NCBI RefSeq assembly: GCF_003574315.2
Contig: NZ_AP025739.1
Span: 4,340,001-4,404,000 of the forward strand
Source of the DNA: Capsulimonas corticalis
GTDB lineage: Bacteria > Armatimonadota > Armatimonadia > Armatimonadales > Capsulimonadaceae
Direction: 5' to 3'
Length of the DNA: 64,000 bases
This document shows, in pieces, positions 50,672 through 59,609 of the stretch. Below the pieces are notes generated by a model. That model was not told where the DNA came from, did no database searches, and saw only the letters and a list, made by a program, of their open reading frames with translations. How positions within the stretch are numbered: position 1 is the stretch's first letter; each line of letters starts with the position of its first letter. The position numbers and the translations under genes were made by a program.

Positions 50672-51083
50672 TATTGTCGAATTTGTCATGATGCGCGGCG
50701 GTGACGGTCGTTTCGGCGCGCTGAACCGGGCGCAGCGTGTGGTGTACGCGATCAGTGACGTGGACAGCATGACGGCGGAGTATAGCCTTTACGACTACTA
50801 CGACAGCAATTCGGGCAAGAACGCGGCGTTTGTGGTGTCGGCGCTCAAAGAGATCGGCGCGCTGGAGTCATCGGCCGTTATTCGGAGCGCGAACGCGCTT
50901 TTTCCGGGCGGACAGCCGGCGCTCGACCTCGGCCAGCGGCGCAACCAGATAGAGGCGATGGGCGAGGATGTCGCTGCATCGATCAAAGAGATCGGCGATC
51001 AATTCATGAACTGTACCGATAACTTCGCCGAAAAGTTCGAAGCATTTGTGCTTGCCAACCAAAAAGACTTGATGGCGCAATGA
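50658..51083 (+). CDS. DUF4375 protein
   Basis: A 141-aa helical protein matching the DUF4375 pattern: a YDYYDSNSGKNAAFVVSALKEIGA segment followed by ALFPGGQPALDLGQRRNQIE. The family is known from polymorphic-toxin immunity gene clusters. GAGGGAG precedes the ATG at 50658. It overlaps both the receiver gene and, by 4 bp, the next membrane-protein gene. Confidence 0.8.
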   Translation: MTITDIVEFVMMRGGDGRFGALNRAQRVVYAISDVDSMTAEYSLYDYYDSNSGKNAAFVVSALKEIGALESSAVIRSANALFPGGQPALDLGQRRNQIEAMGEDVAASIKEIGDQFMNCTDNFAEKFEAFVLANQKDLMAQ

Positions 51084-51316
51084 ACCAGAGAAGATCCAAG
51101 AAGATCATTCGTTGGCTGGTGACAGTCACATTTACACTCGTATGTGTCGTAAATATCTTCCTTACGCTCAGCGGGCGCAAGCCCGAACGAGTCTCAACTA
51201 TCGTACTGCATGTGGTTCAATTGATGTTACTTGGGGCTGTCATATTTCTCTGGGGCGAGGAGCGCGCCGAGTGTCAGGCCGATTTCGATAGAGAACAGGG
51301 CGATAGAAAGAATTGA
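51080..51316 (+). CDS. Small two-helix membrane protein
   Basis: A 78-aa protein with two predicted helices (WLVTVTFTLVCVVNIFLTL and VVQLMLLGAVIFLWG) and a charged C-terminal tail. It overlaps the DUF4375 gene by 4 bp. No family recognised. Confidence 0.75.
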   Translation: MNQRRSKKIIRWLVTVTFTLVCVVNIFLTLSGRKPERVSTIVLHVVQLMLLGAVIFLWGEERAECQADFDREQGDRKN

Positions 51317-51318
51317 TC

Positions 51319-51648
51319 ATGGCCTCGGTCCGCATCAATGGCGCTAAGATTACGGATTGGGCGTCGTTCCATCAGATCTTCAAAGAGACGTGCGGCTTCC
51401 CCGACTTCTACGGTATGAATATGAACGCCTGGATCGACTGCTTATCCGATCTTCGCGCAGAATATGGAATGACTCAGTTTCAGCTGGCGAATGATGAAAT
51501 ACTTTACCTTGAGATACATGGCGCTCTTGATTTGAGCGTTCGGTTACCAGAAATTATATCTGAACTTGTGGAGTCTACAGCGTTCGTGAATAGCCGGTAT
51601 CTTGGCTATGGGCAAACGCCGCCATTGGCTATTATCTTCATTGGTTAG
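51319..51648 (+). CDS. Barstar-family protein
   Basis: A 109-aa protein with the barstar pattern: VRINGAKITDWASFHQIFK followed by GFPDFYGMNMNAWIDCLSDL and a C-terminal beta strand. Barstar is an inhibitor of barnase-type ribonucleases; no barnase gene is present nearby. Start chosen as the ATG at 51319; a TTG two codons earlier overlaps the previous stop. Confidence 0.85.
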   Translation: MASVRINGAKITDWASFHQIFKETCGFPDFYGMNMNAWIDCLSDLRAEYGMTQFQLANDEILYLEIHGALDLSVRLPEIISELVESTAFVNSRYLGYGQTPPLAIIFIG

Positions 51649-51657
51649 GAGAATGCT

Positions 51658-54600
51658 TTGAGACAAAACTCGTTGCCAATGATGTCTATCATTGCTGCTA
51701 TTGCGATATTGTTATCGCCGAAGGGTGAAGGGGCGCTCGCCGCAGCGCTGGAGCCGCCGGCGGTGGCGATTCACTCTGGTGTGACCTGGGTGGATGAGAT
51801 TGGGCTGTATTCGGTCCAGTGGCGGGGGCTGGATGGCGCGACGGGGGCGTTTCCGGTGGGGTGGTCGGGGATGTTTGATGAGCGGACGGGGGTGTCCGCG
51901 ACGGAGTTTGGGATGCAGGGCGGGCGGCGGGCGTATCTGCTGCATCCGATGTGGCGGGGGCAGTCGGGGAATGCGGATCAGAGTTACCGGCTGGCGCTGC
52001 CGAAGGCGCGGGCGGCGCATCTGATGTTTGGGGTGGCGATTGGCGCCAGCGCGCAGGGAAAGTCGGATGGAGTGACGTTCCGCGTGTTCGTGGACGGCGC
52101 GCGGGTCTTTGAGGTGAATACGAAATCGGAGGCGTGGACGGAGGCAGATATCGATCTGAGCGCGAAGGCGGGCCGGACGGTGCTGGTGACGTTTGAAACG
52201 GATCCTGGCCCGAACCACGATCCGAGTTTTGACTTCGGGATTTGGGGAGATCGTCGGGTGGTGATTTTGGGCGTTTCGCCCGCGACAGTGGCGCCTGTGG
52301 GGCAATCCGCGTATCCGCTCGACGCGGCGACTGCGGGGTGGGGCGCGTGTTCGCCGACTTACCCGGTGGGCGTAAAGCCCAGCGCTCGGATTGCCATGGT
52401 CCGGCGCGGGAAGGCGACGGACTTCGCGGAGGGGCTGCGGTTTGCCGTCTCGCATCCCAGGGGCGGCCTCGCGCCTCTGGAGCTGCCGATGGCGCACTCC
52501 GCGCGGGTGGGGCTGGTGTCAGCGGATGGAAAGATCGTCTACTCAGATGATCCCTCCGTCCATACCGAGACGAACGAAGCCCTCGCGGCGGGCGGCATTG
52601 TGCGCCGAATCACAACTTATGCCTATGGCGGGCGCACGGTGCGGCTCACGACGGAGATTCATCCCTATTCGGGATCGAGCGCGCGGATCGATGTTCGCAG
52701 TGACGATCCGTATATCGCTTCGGTGGACTTCGGCGTGATCGGGCCGACGGCGATGCGGCGCAATCTCGTCGTGCCCTATCTGGACAATGGAACGGTGCAG
52801 TATCTGACCGATCAGGGGCTTTATTCCAGTGTCTTTGTCGACTTCGCCCGCTCGGACGCAAGCGTCATCGATGGCGTGACGGCGATGTACGCCCCTTTGA
52901 CCGATGGGACACGCAATCCCGTGCGCGAGACGGCGTACTTTGCGCTCTCACCCGACTTCGCTTCGGTGCTGCCGACGCCGCCCAACCCAGCGTCGCCGTA
53001 CCGGGCGGCGCTGGGCGACAGAGTCGTGTTGGATCACTGGCGTAATGTCGATTTCGCGAGCAACGCCGCCTGGCTCGATCTTCTGGCGAGCTATGGTTTG
53101 ACGCATTTTCTGACCATTGCCCATGTTTGGCAGAACGGGGGCTATGATAACAAACTGCCCGATACCCTGCCCGCCATGGAATCGCTCGGCGGAAGCCAGG
53201 GGATGCGCCAGTGGATCGCGGCGGCGAAGCGCCATGGCGAGCTGATCGCGCTGCACGACAACTACGCGGATTTCTATCCCAACGCCGCCTCGTTCGATTG
53301 GGCCAATGTGCCGCACGATTCCGAAGACAAGCCAATTCCCGCGTGGAAGAACCTTGTCCAGTCATACGCCGTCGCGCCGGCGTTTATCGTCAAGAGCGCG
53401 AGCATCCATGAGCCACAGATCGCTCAGGAGCTGGCGCCTAACGCGGGGTATTTGGATGTCCATTCGTCCACGGCTCCCAGTTTTCATGTCGATTTCCGAG
53501 CCGGGATCGAGGGCGCGGGAATGATGCGGACGGTCAGCCGCGCCAACATCGGTCTCTGGAGCCTGACGCGTCGGACGTATGGCGGACCAGTGTTAGGCGA
53601 GGGCGCGCATGATTGGATGTGGGCGGGACTGCTGGACGGGGTGGAAGGGCAGTTCGGCGTCGGCGTTCCCTCCAACGGCGGGCAGAGCGCGCCGCTGTTC
53701 GTAGACTTCGCGCTGCTCAAGGTCCACCCCCGCATGCTCAATCACGGTATGGGGTACCTGGAGCGCTGGCTGGCGTCCCCGACGGCGTCCGCCATCCCCG
53801 CGAGCGTGCTCGATCAGTACCGTATGCAGGAGCTGATCTACGGACACGCGGGCTTTGTCGCCAATCCACTGATCGATTCGCTCCCATTTCTCTGGCAGGA
53901 GCACAACCTTGTGCCGCCAGTGACGCGTCGCTACGCCGCCTCGCCCGTGCGCGCCATCCGCTACGATGTGAAGGGCGTGCTGCGCGATACCAACGCGGCG
54001 GTCGCGGCGCGTTCGGCATTTGACCGGGCGCAAGTGACATACGCCAATGGCCTGAAGATCACCGCCAACGGGCGCAATCAACCCTGGGAGGTCGCGGCGG
54101 GCGGCGGCAAGGTCACGCTGCCGACGTTCGGCTGGGTCGCCGACGGCCCGGACCTGCTGGCGTACACCGCGCTCCGGGGCGGCCGGGTCGTCGATTTCGC
54201 GCGGACGCCCACCAGCATCTTCGCCAACTGCCGCGCCGTCCCCATAATGGCGGGACCGAAGGTCTCGGATCTGAAGCCCAGTATTTCGCTGTTTCGGAAG
54301 ACCGGCGCGCGGACATTCGAGATTGCGTTTACCTGGGATGTGAAGGAAAAAGTCGCCGCCGACGAAGCGGTTTTCGTCCATGTCGTCCCATCACAGAAGC
54401 CCGACGAGATCGCGTTTCAGATACCCGCGGCTGTCGGCGCGCCTGGCGCGTGGCCGATCGGGCGCGTCAACGGCCAGACAACTGTCGTCTCCGTACCGGC
54501 GGACCTGCCGGATGGCCTTTATTCGATCCGCGTGGGAATATACTCCTTGAAAACGGGCGAACGACTGACTCTTCCCGGTAAGGACGACGGCGCGCGGCGG

Positions 54601-55002
54601 TATCCCGTCGGCGTTCTGCAAATTCGCGACCATGGCGCGAGCGTCGAGATGCTGCTTCCTCCTCAGCGTGGACAGCCGCCGCATGACGAGCGCGTGACGC
54701 GCCCCGCCGCGCCAATCAACTTTGGCCCGATCGCCACCGATGAAAGCGTCATGATGGATTGTGTCGGCGGACTCAAATGGCGCATCACGCCCATGCCGCG
54801 CGACACGCCCTTCACCCTCGCCTTCGATCCCGCCGATCTTGGACTCCATACCGCAAAGCTCAAGATCGGCGCATTCGACGTTGCTGGCAAACGCCTTGCC
54901 GGCGCTATTCCCGTTACCGCGTCCGCTCTAGGGACGCGATGGCGGCAGGTGAAAATCGGCGCCGTTTCCGGCGCGGCGTATTATGAGCTCACATCCAAAT
55001 GA
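51658..55002 (+). CDS. Large NPCBM-containing glycosidase-like protein
   Basis: A 1114-aa exported protein. TTG at 51658 with AGGAG upstream begins a signal peptide (about 1-30). Residues about 75-190 form an NPCBM-like beta-sandwich (YLLHPMWRGQSG, VTFRVFVDGARVFE). The centre (about 390-800) resembles the DUF5696/GH101-type barrel (FLTIAHVWQNGGYDNKLPD, LIALHDNYADFYP, HSSTAPSFHVDFRAG), and the last third is beta-rich. It probably acts on an O-glycan or related polymer; the exact family and catalytic residues cannot be fixed by eye. It follows the barstar gene by 9 bp. Confidence 0.75.
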   Translation: MRQNSLPMMSIIAAIAILLSPKGEGALAAALEPPAVAIHSGVTWVDEIGLYSVQWRGLDGATGAFPVGWSGMFDERTGVSATEFGMQGGRRAYLLHPMWRGQSGNADQSYRLALPKARAAHLMFGVAIGASAQGKSDGVTFRVFVDGARVFEVNTKSEAWTEADIDLSAKAGRTVLVTFETDPGPNHDPSFDFGIWGDRRVVILGVSPATVAPVGQSAYPLDAATAGWGACSPTYPVGVKPSARIAMVRRGKATDFAEGLRFAVSHPRGGLAPLELPMAHSARVGLVSADGKIVYSDDPSVHTETNEALAAGGIVRRITTYAYGGRTVRLTTEIHPYSGSSARIDVRSDDPYIASVDFGVIGPTAMRRNLVVPYLDNGTVQYLTDQGLYSSVFVDFARSDASVIDGVTAMYAPLTDGTRNPVRETAYFALSPDFASVLPTPPNPASPYRAALGDRVVLDHWRNVDFASNAAWLDLLASYGLTHFLTIAHVWQNGGYDNKLPDTLPAMESLGGSQGMRQWIAAAKRHGELIALHDNYADFYPNAASFDWANVPHDSEDKPIPAWKNLVQSYAVAPAFIVKSASIHEPQIAQELAPNAGYLDVHSSTAPSFHVDFRAGIEGAGMMRTVSRANIGLWSLTRRTYGGPVLGEGAHDWMWAGLLDGVEGQFGVGVPSNGGQSAPLFVDFALLKVHPRMLNHGMGYLERWLASPTASAIPASVLDQYRMQELIYGHAGFVANPLIDSLPFLWQEHNLVPPVTRRYAASPVRAIRYDVKGVLRDTNAAVAARSAFDRAQVTYANGLKITANGRNQPWEVAAGGGKVTLPTFGWVADGPDLLAYTALRGGRVVDFARTPTSIFANCRAVPIMAGPKVSDLKPSISLFRKTGARTFEIAFTWDVKEKVAADEAVFVHVVPSQKPDEIAFQIPAAVGAPGAWPIGRVNGQTTVVSVPADLPDGLYSIRVGIYSLKTGERLTLPGKDDGARRYPVGVLQIRDHGASVEMLLPPQRGQPPHDERVTRPAAPINFGPIATDESVMMDCVGGLKWRITPMPRDTPFTLAFDPADLGLHTAKLKIGAFDVAGKRLAGAIPVTASALGTRWRQVKIGAVSGAAYYELTSK

Positions 55003-55055
55003 CATTTTTTCGCCAGATTGATATGGCTGACAATAACATACATCCATGCAGGGCG

Positions 55056-56540
55056 TCAGACCTGACTGCGGCGGCGCTTCAGGACGCCGAATCCGAGGCC
55101 CGCGACGCCCATCAATAGGGCGGCGATGGAGGACGGTTCCGGTACCGTCGGCGCGAATGCGACGCCTCGGAGGACTTCGCCGTAGGAGGCGGATTTGAGG
55201 ATGCTGAACTGCTCGCTTAAAGATTGAGCGGAGGTCGTGTAGTTTAGCTGATCGGTGATCGAGACTAATTTATTCGGGTCGGCGCCCTGGTCCGTGGCGC
55301 CGCTGGCGGTCGATGTGACCGCGTAGATGCTGACGGTTCCGTCGCTATTGACGCGCCCCGTGATGTTGCGCAGTCCTGTCGTCGCCGGATCGAGCGTTGT
55401 CGGGAGCCCATTGACGCTGTACTGGACGCCCAGATTCAGGCCGTTTTGCAGCGTATAGTCAAGATGCCAGACACCGTTGACTTTAGACCACTTCTCCAGG
55501 CCGGCGTTAGCGTCAGTCCCAGTACCGTCGCCCTCATCCGCAACGTACAGCGTATCGGAATTGGCGAAGAACAGACCGAACGGAGCAAATTTCGCGGTGT
55601 TGGTCTTCGCCAACCCGGTGGGAAATCCCGTCACAATCGTGATCGGCGTATTCGCGGCGTTGGAAATCGTCGGCAGAGAGCCTGCGTTTCCAACCTGGTA
55701 AACCGTATCGATGCCGTTGCTGCCGCTGCCTTTTGTGACGTAGAGGGTGTTGTTAAAAATCGTCTCGCCACGGAAGTTATTATCCTTGCCGGGCTTATCG
55801 GCTTTGTAACCGTTCTGCGTGACGCTGTAATTGCCGACCATCGTTGTCTCTGACTGTCCAGGCTTGCTGATCTGGACGCCGGTATTGTCTACGATCTGGC
55901 TGGGAGATCCGCTGCCGTTGCCCGCGTTGCCGACCGTGTAGTAGTTGCCGTTCGCGTAGATCGCGGCGCGCCCGTTGTTGCCGCTGTAAGAGTTGACGTT
56001 GGTGGCGCTCACGCTGCCATTGGCGTTGTACTGCGCGATGACGCGCTGCACAGTGGTCCCAACGGGATTCGTAGGATCGAAGTGGTTCGGCGTATTGGAG
56101 TTGGAAACATCGAGGTGATTGATTGGGGAGGCGTAGCCCATGAAAGTCAGCGAATGGTGGTCCTGCGACAGGTTCAGCGCGAGCTCGGATTTCGACGGAA
56201 AGCTCGTGGTGAGCAGGCTGTCCGGGACGGCGATGACTTTGTCCAGCGCGCCGTTGGTCTTGATTTCGTCCAGAAAAATCGGGCTGGTCACGCCGAAGCT
56301 TGAGTCCACGGATTCGTTGGCGAAAACGTTAGGATAAGAACCATTCGCGATTGCCTGTCCTCCCCCGGGAAGGTTCTGTCCGACGACAACTGTGGAGGCG
56401 CTCCCCATATAGACGCTGCGGCTGACGACGAGGTCGCCGGGAACAAAAGGCTGGGCGTGCGCGGCGCTGAACACTCCCAGCATACCGGTGGAGATCGTGG
56501 CAAAGCGGCCGGCGGCTATCCATGATTTCTTACTCTTCAT
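55056..56540 (-). CDS. PEP-CTERM surface protein
   Basis: A 494-aa exported protein with a signal peptide (about 1-29), an Asn/Gly/Ser/Thr-rich body that looks like a beta-propeller, and a C-terminal PEP-CTERM sorting signal: VPEPSSIAALLMGVAGLGFG, then KRRR. Such proteins are processed by an exosortase (not in this window) and exported or anchored. AAAGGA precedes the ATG at 56540. The run of Ser/Asn differs from the neighbours' composition but fits a surface protein. Confidence 0.92.
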   Translation of the reverse strand: MKSKKSWIAAGRFATISTGMLGVFSAAHAQPFVPGDLVVSRSVYMGSASTVVVGQNLPGGGQAIANGSYPNVFANESVDSSFGVTSPIFLDEIKTNGALDKVIAVPDSLLTTSFPSKSELALNLSQDHHSLTFMGYASPINHLDVSNSNTPNHFDPTNPVGTTVQRVIAQYNANGSVSATNVNSYSGNNGRAAIYANGNYYTVGNAGNGSGSPSQIVDNTGVQISKPGQSETTMVGNYSVTQNGYKADKPGKDNNFRGETIFNNTLYVTKGSGSNGIDTVYQVGNAGSLPTISNAANTPITIVTGFPTGLAKTNTAKFAPFGLFFANSDTLYVADEGDGTGTDANAGLEKWSKVNGVWHLDYTLQNGLNLGVQYSVNGLPTTLDPATTGLRNITGRVNSDGTVSIYAVTSTASGATDQGADPNKLVSITDQLNYTTSAQSLSEQFSILKSASYGEVLRGVAFAPTVPEPSSIAALLMGVAGLGFGVLKRRRSQV

Positions 56541-56683
56541 AATATCGGTCCTTTCAAACGTGAGACACGACGAGGCGATAAAGATTCGGAAAGGTGGAGC
56601 TTCGTATTAGCTGAATCGCAATGCGGGCAACCAATAACAGTTGAGTATGGTAACTTTTTGTGGGAAAAATTGTTAAGAGAAGA

Positions 56684-57907
56684 TTAAGTTTTCGCCCGGG
56701 CTGTCGGCTTTCGCCGCAGCGTACGCACGGCAAGGCCGAGGGCTAAGATATTGAGAACGGCGGTCAGCAGGAACGGCGCGCCGGGCAAGCGCATCGGCGC
56801 CTGGGCACTGGTGAAGTAGGCGAACACGCTGGAGCCGATCACCGGGCCGAGGATGCCGGTCACGCTGGCGAGACTGGCGAGCGCTCCTTGCAGAGCGCCC
56901 TGTTCGCGCTCGCTCACCTGTCGTGACAGCAGCCCCTGTGTCGCCTGGCCCGAAATAAAGCCGATCGCGCCCAGCAGCATGACGGGATAAATCATCCAGC
57001 CGCTGGGAACAAGCGCGTAGGCGGCGCATTCAATGGCGCCCACCCCGAGGCCCAGAAGCATCGCGCGCCGCTCGCCCAGTTGTGGCAGCAGCAGCCGGGA
57101 CAATCCAACCTGGGAAACCAGCGCGATCAGGCCGAACGCCGCAAGCGCGATCCCGTTTTCGCGCACCGTCCAGCCGAACTTCGCCGTGGTGAAAAGCACC
57201 CATGTGCTGTTCAGGCACTGCATCCCCAGGTTCGCGGCCGCCAGCGCGCCCGTCAATCCCCAGACGATCGGGTACTTTCCCAGCACGATCATCGCGCCGA
57301 TCGGGCTGGTCTCCCGCCACGAAAACCGCCGCCGATTCTCCGCCGCATGCGATTCGGGCAGTACGAAAAGCCCATAAAGCAAGTTCGCGAGCGACAGACC
57401 CGCCGCCACCCAAAACGGCAGCCGGGTATTGATCGCGCCCAATAATCCGCCCGCCGCCGGGCCGATGATAAACCCCACGCCAAACGCCGCGCCCACCAGT
57501 CCGAAGTTCTGCGCCCGCTTCTCCGGCGGGCTGATATCGGCGATATAAGCCGTCGCCGCCGTATAACTGGCCCCGGTGATGCCTGAAAGGATCCGCCCGA
57601 CATACAGCCAGACCAAGGTCGGCGCGAGGGCCATGATAATGTAGTCGAGCCCGGTGAACAGCAGGGAAATCAGCAGGATCGGCCGGCGGCCATAGCGGTC
57701 GCTGAGCGCGCCGAAGAGGGGAGCAAAGAGAAACTGCATCGCGCCGTAGAGGGAAAGCAGCCAGCCGTAGTCGCGCGCCGCCGCGCTGATCCCATGATGC
57801 GACAGCCGGCCGATATAGCCGGGCAGGATGGGAACGAGGAGGCCGGAGCCGAGAACATCGACGAGCAGGGTGATAAAGATAAAGCCGAGACTTGCGGAGC
57901 GCTTCAT
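56684..57907 (-). CDS. MFS exporter, TetA-like
   Basis: A 407-aa, 12-helix major facilitator transporter. Motif A appears as FGALSDRYGRRPILL in the loop after helix 2 and the DHA1-type pattern GRILSGITGASYTAATAYIAD follows. The closest relatives by pattern are TetA-class drug-proton antiporters; tetracycline specificity cannot be claimed. The long inverted repeat lies just upstream of its start. Confidence 0.9.
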   Translation of the reverse strand: MKRSASLGFIFITLLVDVLGSGLLVPILPGYIGRLSHHGISAAARDYGWLLSLYGAMQFLFAPLFGALSDRYGRRPILLISLLFTGLDYIIMALAPTLVWLYVGRILSGITGASYTAATAYIADISPPEKRAQNFGLVGAAFGVGFIIGPAAGGLLGAINTRLPFWVAAGLSLANLLYGLFVLPESHAAENRRRFSWRETSPIGAMIVLGKYPIVWGLTGALAAANLGMQCLNSTWVLFTTAKFGWTVRENGIALAAFGLIALVSQVGLSRLLLPQLGERRAMLLGLGVGAIECAAYALVPSGWMIYPVMLLGAIGFISGQATQGLLSRQVSEREQGALQGALASLASVTGILGPVIGSSVFAYFTSAQAPMRLPGAPFLLTAVLNILALGLAVRTLRRKPTARAKT

Positions 57908-57957
57908 TGCAGGTGAGAGACTTTTCGGCGCGTGGGTAGGGATTTCCTGCTGGAGCT

Positions 57958-58134
57958 CTCACCCTCGGTCCCTCTCCCGGAGGAGAGGGATGTCCAGGGC
58001 TCGCTCCCCAAACAATGCTTCGCCCTGGGTCTTAAAATTCTGACAAGGCGATTTCTCTGACAAACGCTTGTGAAACACGTTTGGGAGCCGATCTTTGGAC
58101 ATCCCTCTCCTCCGGGAGAGGGACCGAGGGTGAG
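57958..58134. repeat. Inverted-repeat element with 39-bp perfect arms
   Basis: Arms at 57958-57996 and 58096-58134 are perfect reverse complements (39 of 39) around 99 bp. Each arm contains its own small palindrome (CCTCTCC-CGG-AGGAGAGG), and pairing continues partly inwards through CTCCCAAAC-like bases. It lies between the SDR stop and the MFS start on the same strand. The arms resemble the repeat at 27459-27520. Confidence 0.88.
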
Positions 58135-58143
58135 GGACGGGTT

Positions 58144-58869
58144 CTACCACGGAACCGTTCCGTCTTCGTCGAAGTAGCCGCCGGTCGGACCGTCGGCGGG
58201 AAGGGTGGCGAGGCGAACGGCGGCGGTGGCGCCCTGCTGCACGGTGCGAGGGCCGCTGTTGCCGTTAATGTCCGTGGCGACATATCCCGGATCGGCGGCG
58301 TTGACCTTGATTGGCGTGTCCTTGAGTTCTGCCGCGAAGACCACGGTAATCGCATTCACCGCCGACTTTGAGGAGTTATAGGCGACGGCCTTAAACGCTG
58401 CGAACGACCAATTGGGGTCGCTGTTTTGCGTGATGGATCCTAGACCGCTGGACATATTGACAATGCGCCCCGCTTCTGCTTTCTTGATCAGAGGAAGGAA
58501 CGACTTGGTGGCGGCGAACACGCCGAATACGTTCGTGTCGTAAGTCTTTTTGAACGTCTCAACGTCGGTCTGGCTCGCGGGAGCTGACTCGATATAGATG
58601 CCGGCGTTATTGACAAGCACATCCAGCTTACCGTATTCCGCTTCGACCTTCGCCGCCGCGGCGTCGAGGCTTTCCTGGTTCGTCACTTCCAGCTGGATCG
58701 TATGGGCGTCAATGCCGTCCTTCTTCAAATCCTCCGCCGCCTCCGCGCCGCGTCCCGCATCGCGCGCTCCGAGCAAAACGGTGTATCCCTGCGCGCCTAG
58801 TTGACGTGCGATCTCCTTGCCAATGCCTTTATTCGCTCCGGTGATCAATGCGACTTTTTTGTCCGCCAT
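58144..58869 (-). CDS. Short-chain dehydrogenase/reductase
   Basis: A 241-aa NAD(P)-dependent oxidoreductase. The Rossmann motif TGANKGIGKEIA (about 10-21), NNAG, the Ser-Tyr-Lys triad (NMSSGL, YNSSKSA) and PGYVATDING are all present. The pattern is that of the carbonyl-reductase-like SDRs. AAGGAG precedes the ATG at 58869. Substrate unknown. Confidence 0.94.
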   Translation of the reverse strand: MADKKVALITGANKGIGKEIARQLGAQGYTVLLGARDAGRGAEAAEDLKKDGIDAHTIQLEVTNQESLDAAAAKVEAEYGKLDVLVNNAGIYIESAPASQTDVETFKKTYDTNVFGVFAATKSFLPLIKKAEAGRIVNMSSGLGSITQNSDPNWSFAAFKAVAYNSSKSAVNAITVVFAAELKDTPIKVNAADPGYVATDINGNSGPRTVQQGATAAVRLATLPADGPTGGYFDEDGTVPW

Positions 58870-59024
58870 GGTGTGTCTCCTTGAGGAACGCATGCGTTGC
58901 GTCCTACCCCTTGAACACCGCGAATTCGAAACCGGTTCACCGCCGTGGAATTTTTTTGCTGCGACCGCCGAATATGTCCGGTCGCCTGGAACTATTTTCG
59001 GAGAAGCGTTCGTCTTTAACCAGA

Positions 59025-59453
59025 ATGGACAATTCCGAGAACGAGACCGCCGTGTGGCCGCCGCCGCCAAATAATCGGGAAACCCCAGGCGAATCACCAC
59101 GCGCATGGGTGATCCCATGGCGTTTTGTGTGGTGGTCGTTTGGGATTGGCGCTGTGCTGGGTGTCTTCGATGTCACGCAGGCAAGCCCTATTGCGGACTG
59201 GCCAACCGTTGTTGCGTCAGCAGGTTTGGCCTTCTGGCGTCCTAGACTTCTCTGGTTTTCCTCTTTTGTATTGACGATGTGTCTTTATATCTCTCATATC
59301 GTCGCGATAAACGCTGGCGTAAAGACGCCGTATGTCGAGAAAAATGTGTTGTATGCCCTCGCATGCTGGGTGTCACTATTTCCAAATACCTTTAGCGCAC
59401 TTCTTGGGGCCAGCGCAAAATACCTCTCTCATCGCATCCGTATGCGATCGTAA
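59025..59453 (+). CDS. Uncharacterised membrane protein
   Basis: A 142-aa protein with a Pro-rich N-terminus (ETAVWPPPPNN) and about three membrane helices (FVWWSFGIGAVLGVFDVT, LLWFSSFVLTMCLYIS, LYALACWVSLFPNTFSALL). No family recognised. The Met at 59025 is preferred since the upstream frame overlaps the SDR gene on the opposite strand. Confidence 0.65.
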   Translation: MDNSENETAVWPPPPNNRETPGESPRAWVIPWRFVWWSFGIGAVLGVFDVTQASPIADWPTVVASAGLAFWRPRLLWFSSFVLTMCLYISHIVAINAGVKTPYVEKNVLYALACWVSLFPNTFSALLGASAKYLSHRIRMRS

Positions 59454-59489
59454 CTCTATCGTCCGACCGACCCGGCGCCTACGGTGAGA

Positions 59490-59580
59490 TCCGCTTTGTA
59501 CGTGACTGAGAATCGAGAAATCGTTTGAGACCTGCTTGAGTACGGTGCAGATCCGAACACCGAGACGCCGTCGGTTGGAC
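59490..59580 (+). pseudogene. Ankyrin-repeat remnant
   Basis: Translation in this frame gives SALYVTENREIV, a TGA stop, then DLLEYGADPNTETPSVG, an unmistakable ankyrin unit broken by a stop. No start or further repeats are seen. It is probably the eroded end of a lost ankyrin gene. Confidence 0.65.
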
Positions 59581-59609
59581 AGAAAAAGCAAGCTGGGGCT
59601 TTGCAAGGG

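Noticed and set aside
56684-57907. Naming the MFS gene tetA
   Set aside because: Only general DHA1 motifs are visible; drug specificity cannot be read from the sequence.
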